Shown: positions 56,921 through 62,028 of the stretch, one piece after another
Layout of the letters: every line of letters starts with the position of its first letter
Position numbering within the stretch: position 1 is the stretch's first letter
DNA from: Streptomyces acidicola
GTDB taxonomy: Bacteria; Actinomycetota; Actinomycetes; Streptomycetales; Streptomycetaceae
Assembly (NCBI RefSeq): GCF_009377235.1
Contig: NZ_VMNX01000020.1
Span: 1 to 62,028 of the forward strand
Direction of reading: 5' to 3'
DNA: 62,028 nucleotides
Notes under the pieces: generated by a model
The model's database searches: none
What the model was told of the DNA's origin: nothing
What the model saw: only the letters and a program-made list of their open reading frames with translations
Made by a program: the position numbers and the translations under genes

Positions 56921-59200
56921 TCAGACCCGTACCGTCTCGCCCGCACGGCCCTCGTGCGGCACGGGCGCGGGCGACAGCGCGCCGTCCGTCTCGTCGTGCG
57001 TGAGGTCCGGAAGCCGGTTCATCCACTGCGGCAGATACCAGTTGCGCTCGCCGAGCAGGGCCATCACCGCCGGGAGCAGCACGCCCCGGATGATCGTCGC
57101 GTCGATGAGCACCGCGGCCGCGAGGCCCACGCCCATCTGCTTCATGGACTGCATGGACAGCGTGCCGAAGATCGCGAACACGGCGACCATGATGACGGCG
57201 GCGCTGGTGACGACCCCGGCCGTGGTGACGACACCGTGCCGGATCGCGTCCTTCGTCGTACGGCCCTTCAGCCGCGCCTCGCGGATCCGCGAGACCACGA
57301 ACACGTGGTAGTCCATCGACAGGCCGAACAGGATCACGAACAGGAACAGCGGCAGCCAGGTGATGATGGCGCCGACGCCCTCCGCCCCCACCAGCGAGGC
57401 GCCCCAGCCGTGCTGGAAGACGCCGACGAGGATGCCGTAAGCGGCGCCGACCGACAGCAGGTTCAGCACGATCGAGGTGACCGCGATCGTCAGCGAGCGG
57501 AACGACAGCAGCATCAGCAGGAACGCGAAGATCACGACGAACACGAAGACCGGGACGACGGCACCGCCGAGCTGGTCGTTGAAGTCCTTCGAGCCCGCGA
57601 CGTCGCCGGTGATCGGCGCCTGGACGCCGTCGACCTCGCCGAGCGTGGCGGGCCGCACCTCGTCCCGCAGCTTCGCAAGGCTCGCCCCGGCCTTGTCCAG
57701 GTCCGAGCCGCCCACCAGCGGTACGTACACGAAGGCGAGGTTCTGCGCGTCGTGCACCTCGACCTCGACCGGCCCGCGCGAGGCCCCCGAACTCACCGCC
57801 TGCTCACGGAAGTCGGCGATCGCGGACTGCACGTCGTCGGCGCCTATGTCCTTCGCCTTGACGACGACTTCGGCAGGCCCGGTGCCGCCGGGGAAGGCCT
57901 CGTTGACGCGGTTGTACGTCTGCACGATCGGCAGCGAGTCGCCGAACTCCTGGTCCAGGGTGAAGTTCTGCGTCTTCATGCCCAGCGCGGGGGCGGCAAT
58001 CGCGAGGAGCACCCCGGCCGCGACCACCAGGGAGACGGCCGGCTTGGCGAGGACGACCCGCAGGACGCCTGTCCAGAAGCGGCTCCCCTCCGAAGCCCCG
58101 TTGCCCGAGCCGTCCTTCCTCAGCCGCTTGTCCGGGTGCAGGAACGGGATGCGGCCCTTCTCGACCCGCTCGCCGAGCAGCGACAGCAGCGCGGGCAGCA
58201 CGGTCACGGACCCCACCATCGCGACCGCGACGACCATCAGCGAGGCCAGGCCCATCGCCTGGAAGTCGGCGAGCCCGGTGAACAGCATGCCCGCCATCGC
58301 CACGCACACCGTGACGCCGGAGACGATGATGGCGCGCCCACTGGTCGCCGCGGCCACCCGCAGTGCGGTCCCCGCGTCCCGTCCGGCGGCCCGCTCCTCC
58401 CGTTCGCGCCGCAGATAGAACAGGCAGTAGTCGACCCCGACGGCCAGCCCCACCAGCAGCATCACGGAGTTGGCGACATCGCCCATCGGCATCCAGTGGC
58501 TGACGATGGCCATCAGCCCCACCGTCGCCATGATCGCGGTGAGCGCCAGCGCCACCGGCAGCAGCGCCGCGACCACCGCGCCGAACGCGATCAGCAGAAT
58601 GCCGAGCGCCACGGGCACGGCGGAGTACTCGGCCTGCTGGAAGTCGTCCCCGAAGGCGTCGTCGAACGTCTTGCCGATGCTCGCGGTGCCGATCTCCTCG
58701 ATCCGCAACTGCTCGTGGTCGCCCTGAACGCCCTCGACGGCTTTCAGCACGGGCTCGACGCGCTCACCCGCGCTCTCCGCGTCACCGCGCATGTCGAACT
58801 GTACGAGCGCGCTGCGGCCGTCCTTCGAGATGGTGTCGCTGTCGTACGGAGAGGTCACGGCCGTGACGCGGCCGGTGCCCTCGACGGCCTTCATCACGTC
58901 GCCGACGGCGGCCCGGAACGCGGCGTCCGTCGCCTCGACCCCGTCGCCCTTCGCCTGGATCAGGACGGTCTCACCGGCCGGTTCCTCGATCCCCGCTTCC
59001 TCGATGATGTGGGCGGCCGTGCTGGTCTCCCCCTTGAGCCCGTCGCTGCCCTTGATGTCGACCTGGCCCACCGCCGAGCCGATCCCCATCGTCAGCACGA
59101 CGAACAGCACCCACACACCCACGGCCGCCCATCGGTGCCGGGCGCTCCAGCCGCCGGCCCGGGCGGCGATGCCCCGCACCCGTATCTCTCCGTTCCCCAT
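56921..59200 (-). CDS. MMPL-family RND transporter
   Basis: This 759-aa integral membrane exporter has twelve predicted helices in two MMPL repeats. A helix near the N-terminus (WAAVGVWVLFVVLTMG) is followed by a large extracellular loop. A block of helices holds SVMLLVGLAVGVDYCLFYLRREREER, a second loop follows, and the second block has ILFGLSMDYHVFVVSRIREARLKG. Both VGVDYCLF and GLSMDYHVF are the proton-relay signatures of the family. Members export lipids, siderophores or drugs; substrate unknown. The ATG has AAGGGGG about 11 bases upstream. It is divergent from the DUF1697 gene. Confidence 0.92.
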   Translation of the reverse strand: MGNGEIRVRGIAARAGGWSARHRWAAVGVWVLFVVLTMGIGSAVGQVDIKGSDGLKGETSTAAHIIEEAGIEEPAGETVLIQAKGDGVEATDAAFRAAVGDVMKAVEGTGRVTAVTSPYDSDTISKDGRSALVQFDMRGDAESAGERVEPVLKAVEGVQGDHEQLRIEEIGTASIGKTFDDAFGDDFQQAEYSAVPVALGILLIAFGAVVAALLPVALALTAIMATVGLMAIVSHWMPMGDVANSVMLLVGLAVGVDYCLFYLRREREERAAGRDAGTALRVAAATSGRAIIVSGVTVCVAMAGMLFTGLADFQAMGLASLMVVAVAMVGSVTVLPALLSLLGERVEKGRIPFLHPDKRLRKDGSGNGASEGSRFWTGVLRVVLAKPAVSLVVAAGVLLAIAAPALGMKTQNFTLDQEFGDSLPIVQTYNRVNEAFPGGTGPAEVVVKAKDIGADDVQSAIADFREQAVSSGASRGPVEVEVHDAQNLAFVYVPLVGGSDLDKAGASLAKLRDEVRPATLGEVDGVQAPITGDVAGSKDFNDQLGGAVVPVFVFVVIFAFLLMLLSFRSLTIAVTSIVLNLLSVGAAYGILVGVFQHGWGASLVGAEGVGAIITWLPLFLFVILFGLSMDYHVFVVSRIREARLKGRTTKDAIRHGVVTTAGVVTSAAVIMVAVFAIFGTLSMQSMKQMGVGLAAAVLIDATIIRGVLLPAVMALLGERNWYLPQWMNRLPDLTHDETDGALSPAPVPHEGRAGETVRV

Positions 59201-59489
59201 GACGGGTCAGCCCCCTTGTCCGCGGCGACGGCCCCCTGCCGGCACCCTTCGTCTCGAAGGTATGGGCCGGATAAGAGCGTCTCGTCGTGCTGCCCGGTGA
59301 ACCCGGGGCCGGACCACTCATCCCCCTGGACCCCGCTGTCTCCCCATCCGGGAGGACCGCGGCCCCTTACACGTACTTCGGGTTCTCAGGGGCGGGGATC
59401 AGGGTGGGGGTCAGGATCGGCGATCAGGGACGGACGGGCCTGAGGCACGGACCGGGAGCCGGGCGGATCCGGGGCATTACGCTGTGCGG

Positions 59490-60047
59490 ATGACGACGTA
59501 CGCGGCGCTGCTGCGCGGCATCAACGTGGGCGGCAGCAAGAAGGTGCCGATGGCCGATCTGCGTACGCTGCTGACGGGTCTCGGCCACACCGGTGTGGCC
59601 ACCTACCTGCAGAGCGGCAACGCGGTCTTCACCACGGACGGCGGCGACGAGGACACCCTCGCGGCGGACATCGCGCAGGCCGTCGAGAAGCACTTCGGGT
59701 TCACCGTCGAGGTCCTGGTGCGCGACCACACCTACCTGAAGGCCGTACGGGACGCCTGCCCCTTCCCGGCCGCCGACCTGGCGCCCAAACAGCTCCACGT
59801 CACGTACTTCTCGCACCCCGTCGACACGGCCCGCTTCGCCTCGGTCGACCAACAGGCCCTCTTGCCCGAGGAGTTCCGCCTCGGCGACCGCGCCCTCTAC
59901 CTCTACGCACCCGACGGCCTCGGCCGCTCCAAGCTGGCCGAAACCCTGTCGAGGCCACGACTGCTCAAGGGCCTGACGGCCACCAGCCGCAACTGGAACA
60001 CGGTCGTCAAACTCGTGGAGATGACCGCGATGGCCGCGGACGACTGA
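59490..60047 (+). CDS. DUF1697 domain protein
   Basis: This 185-aa cytosolic protein shows the DUF1697 start TTYAALLRGINVGGSKKVPMADLR, then TYLQSGNAVF, VLVRDHTYL and the C-terminal SRNWNTVVKLVEM. The family's function is unknown; it has a ferredoxin-like fold. The ATG59490 was chosen because the family begins with MTTYAALLRG; GTG59484 is two codons upstream. No strong ribosome site. It stands alone. Confidence 0.9.
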   Translation: MTTYAALLRGINVGGSKKVPMADLRTLLTGLGHTGVATYLQSGNAVFTTDGGDEDTLAADIAQAVEKHFGFTVEVLVRDHTYLKAVRDACPFPAADLAPKQLHVTYFSHPVDTARFASVDQQALLPEEFRLGDRALYLYAPDGLGRSKLAETLSRPRLLKGLTATSRNWNTVVKLVEMTAMAADD

Positions 60048-60097
60048 CATGCAGCGGGCCTGTCGGCAAGGGCAACCTGCTGTGCGAGGCTCGTTCC

Positions 60098-61120
60098 ATG
60101 CGCTACATCATCATAGGAGCGGGGGCCGTCGGCGGCGCGATCGGCGGGCGGCTCGCGGGCTCCGGACACGAGGTCGTCCTGGTCGCGCGAGGCTCGCAGT
60201 ACGCGGCGCTGCGGGACGGCGGGCTGCGGCTCAGGGTGCCGGACGGTGCGTTCACCCGCCGCCTGCCGACCGTCGACGGACCTGACGCACTCGGCGAACT
60301 GCGGGCGGACGACGTCCTCGTGCTCGCCGTGAAGACCCAGGACAGCGAGGCCGCGCTGGCGGCTTGGGGCCCGGCCCCGGTGGAGGGCGGCGGCACGGCC
60401 GCCGAGCGGCTGCCGCTGGTCTGCGCCCAGAACGGCGTGGAGAGCCAGCGTCTGGCCCTGCGCCGCTTCCGGCGGGTGTACGGGATGTGCGTCTGGCTGC
60501 CGGCGACCCACATCGAACCCGGTGTCGTCTCCGCCGCCGGCACCCCGCTCACCGGGGTCCTGCACCTCGGCCGCTTTCCCCATGGCACCGACGAGACCGC
60601 TCGGCTGATCGCCGCCGATCTGGAGAAGTCGAGGTTCGAGGCGCCGGTGGTGCCGGATGTGGCGCGCTGGCAGTACGCCAAGCTGCTGTCCAACCTCGGC
60701 AACGCGCTTGAGGCCGTCTCCGGACCCCTCCAGGGGGAGGAGACCGCGGCGCTGTACGAGCGGGTGCGGGCCGAGGGCGCGGACGTGCTCGACGCGGCCG
60801 GGATCGCGTACTCGAGCGCCGAGGAGCAGCGGGAGGCCCGCGGCGACAAGATCACCCTGGTGCCGCTCGACGGCTCACCGCGCGCTGGCGGCTCCTCCTG
60901 GCAGTCCCTGACCCGTGGCACCGGCACCATCGAGGCGGACTACCTCAACGGCGAGATCGTGCTGCTGGGGCGCCTGCACGACGTACCGACGCCGCTGAAC
61001 GACCTGTTGCAGCGACTGGCGAACACGTTCGCGCGCGAGCGCCGGGAGGCGGGCTCGATGCCGGTCGCGGAGCTCGTACGCCTCGCCGACGAGGCTGTCG
61101 CGTTTGTTCAAGAGGACTGA
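60098..61120 (+). CDS. Ketopantoate-reductase-like (PanE/ApbA family) dehydrogenase
   Basis: This 340-aa NADP-dependent 2-dehydropantoate-2-reductase-family protein has an N-terminal Rossmann domain with IIIGAGAVGGAIGGRLAGSGHEVVLVARG (GxGxxG at about 7-12), AVKTQD and CAQNGVES. The C-terminal helical domain has the Lys in WQYAKLLSNLGNALEAVSG and the acidic NGEIVLLGRLHDVPTPLNDLL end. It would reduce ketopantoate to pantoate for CoA, but many paralogues act on other 2-oxo acids, so the symbol is withheld. Upstream there is only CGAGG. The next gene follows 25 bp later and may be co-transcribed. Confidence 0.87.
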   Translation: MRYIIIGAGAVGGAIGGRLAGSGHEVVLVARGSQYAALRDGGLRLRVPDGAFTRRLPTVDGPDALGELRADDVLVLAVKTQDSEAALAAWGPAPVEGGGTAAERLPLVCAQNGVESQRLALRRFRRVYGMCVWLPATHIEPGVVSAAGTPLTGVLHLGRFPHGTDETARLIAADLEKSRFEAPVVPDVARWQYAKLLSNLGNALEAVSGPLQGEETAALYERVRAEGADVLDAAGIAYSSAEEQREARGDKITLVPLDGSPRAGGSSWQSLTRGTGTIEADYLNGEIVLLGRLHDVPTPLNDLLQRLANTFARERREAGSMPVAELVRLADEAVAFVQED

Positions 61121-61145
61121 GCGCGCCGTCTCTAGCGTGGCGCGC

Positions 61146-61775
61146 ATGAGTGATGAGCACCAGAATGATCGGAACAATCCGCACAAGCACGTGCACCCGT
61201 ACATGGTCGAATGCGCCGCCGAGGCCGCCCGCGTGGCCCGGGGTGTCGAGGCGGGGCAGCTGTCCGCGCCCACGCACTGCCCCCGCTGGGACGTCCGCGC
61301 CATGGTCAACCACTGGGTCCTCTACACCTCGCACGGTCTGGAGCACCGCGCCCTGCGCAAGCCGCTCCCCGAGGAGCTGACCACGCGCGACTTCACCGCC
61401 GACCCGGACTGGGCCCGGGCGTACGCCGACCAGCTCGACCGTGCCGTCGCCGCCTGGGACGATCCCGACGTGTGGGAGGGCGAGGTCGACCTGGGCGGTG
61501 GCACGATGCCCGCCGCCGACATCGCCGGGATGATCGTGAAGGAGATGGCGGTCCACGGCTGGGACGTCGCCGCCGCCACCGGCCAGGAGATCCGTTTCTC
61601 CGAGGGCGTGGCCCGGCTGGTGCTGGACGTGGTCGAGACCCACGCCGAGCTCTACCGCAAGTACGACGGTTTCGCCGACCCGGTGTCCGTGCCGGAGGGC
61701 GCGTCCGTCTTCGAACGCGCCCTGGCGTTGAGCGGCCGCGACCCACGAATCGCGAGGACGGGCCTGCCCCGCTGA
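61146..61775 (+). CDS. TIGR03086-type metal-binding protein (MDMPI/DinB-like)
   Basis: This 209-aa four-helix-bundle protein is of the mycothiol-dependent maleylpyruvate isomerase/DinB group. PRWDVRAMVNHWVLYTSHGLEH and VKEMAVHGWDVAAATGQE carry the three His of the expected divalent metal site. The group is typical of actinomycetes that make mycothiol, and the reaction is unknown for most members. The start ATG61146 lies 25 bp after the reductase stop with a weak site. Confidence 0.83.
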   Translation: MSDEHQNDRNNPHKHVHPYMVECAAEAARVARGVEAGQLSAPTHCPRWDVRAMVNHWVLYTSHGLEHRALRKPLPEELTTRDFTADPDWARAYADQLDRAVAAWDDPDVWEGEVDLGGGTMPAADIAGMIVKEMAVHGWDVAAATGQEIRFSEGVARLVLDVVETHAELYRKYDGFADPVSVPEGASVFERALALSGRDPRIARTGLPR

Positions 61776-61836
61776 CGACCTGACGTCTTTCGCCCCCGCC
61801 GCCCCTACCCGTCCCATTCCTTCCCTGGGGGCTGCC

Positions 61837-62013
61837 GCCCCCAGACCCCCGCTTGTCGGCCTGAACGGCCTCGTCCTCAATCGCCGGACGGGCTGGGGGT
61901 GCCTGGCCTCGGTTGAAAGGCCCCAGCTGGAAGATCCCGGCCCCGGCAGCACAGTCCAGCCCCGGCAGCACATTCCAGCCCCTCCGGCGTTTGAGGAGCG
62001 GGGGTCCGGGGGC
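61837..62013. repeat. Composite intergenic inverted repeat at the window end
   Basis: Arm 61837-61853 pairs (16 of 17) with 61997-62013, and arm 61874-61895 pairs (20 of 22) with 61977-61998. The CCGGACGGGCTG / CGTTTGAGGAGCGGGG style is common downstream of Streptomyces genes. A transcript would form a long hairpin, probably a terminator or a repetitive extragenic element. Confidence 0.65.
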
Positions 62014-62028
62014 TGGCCCTGTCTCTTA

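Overview
The window is high-GC actinomycete chromosome, almost certainly Streptomyces. The evidence is extreme third-position GC, GTG/TTG starts behind GGAGG-type ribosome sites, many ATGA/GTGA stop-start overlaps, a complete conservon (cvn) operon with its P450, a two-domain geosmin synthase, an SSI-type protease inhibitor, DUF6230/DUF6114 genes, and TreY/TreZ/GlgX. No tRNA, rRNA, CRISPR array or complete insertion sequence was recognised.

Layout. (1) 1-2787, minus strand: the end of a specialised-metabolite cluster. A ketosynthase/carrier protein whose acyltransferase core is missing is followed by an adenylation-domain gene that runs off the window. (2) 3444-12416: a GAF/PAS protein, an AraC regulator, the conservon cvnA-B-C-D-E (a signalling complex with an EXXR-less CYP157-like P450), a convergent CYP154-like P450 and a small conserved protein. 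(3) 12448-20693: DUF6114/DUF6230 membrane/secreted pair, a small secreted protein, an anchored lytic polysaccharide monooxygenase, a secreted subtilisin with a P domain, a zinc-ribbon membrane protein, a DUF89 protein and an alpha/beta hydrolase. (4) 20815-26048: a NitT/TauT-type ABC transporter operon with a benzoylformate-decarboxylase-like ThDP enzyme between its permease and ATPase genes. (5) 26148-31158: geosmin synthase, a PhsA-like multicopper oxidase and a PDZ membrane protein. (6) 31209-32479: a scar of decayed genes, namely a serine-integrase fragment abutting a LysE-family 3' fragment. (7) 32587-44152: an M24 peptidase, a phosphotransferase, and the minus-strand glycogen/trehalose genes glgX, treY and treZ. 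An FHA protein, an M14 carboxypeptidase and an SSI inhibitor lie between treY and treZ on the other strand, and a MITE-like inverted-repeat element lies between glgX and treY. (8) 44332-46588: two secreted proteins that together look like one copper amine oxidase split into N2/N3 and catalytic polypeptides. (9) 46668-52164: a HEPN-domain protein, a DEDDh exonuclease, a YbaK deacylase, an EamA exporter with a divergent LysR regulator, and a phosphotransferase. (10) 52468-56814: a sugar ABC transporter lacking its own ATPase, and a macrolide-type glycosyltransferase behind a perfect palindrome. (11) 56921-61775: an MMPL transporter, a DUF1697 protein, a ketopantoate-reductase-like enzyme and a DinB/MDMPI-type protein, ending in an intergenic inverted repeat.

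The most unusual features are the split copper amine oxidase with a degenerate TPQ motif, the AT-less PKS/adenylation pair, the transporter-decarboxylase operon with a pentanucleotide tract at a permease start, and the integrase/LysE scar. All functional statements rest on motif and domain recognition by eye; no database search was run.
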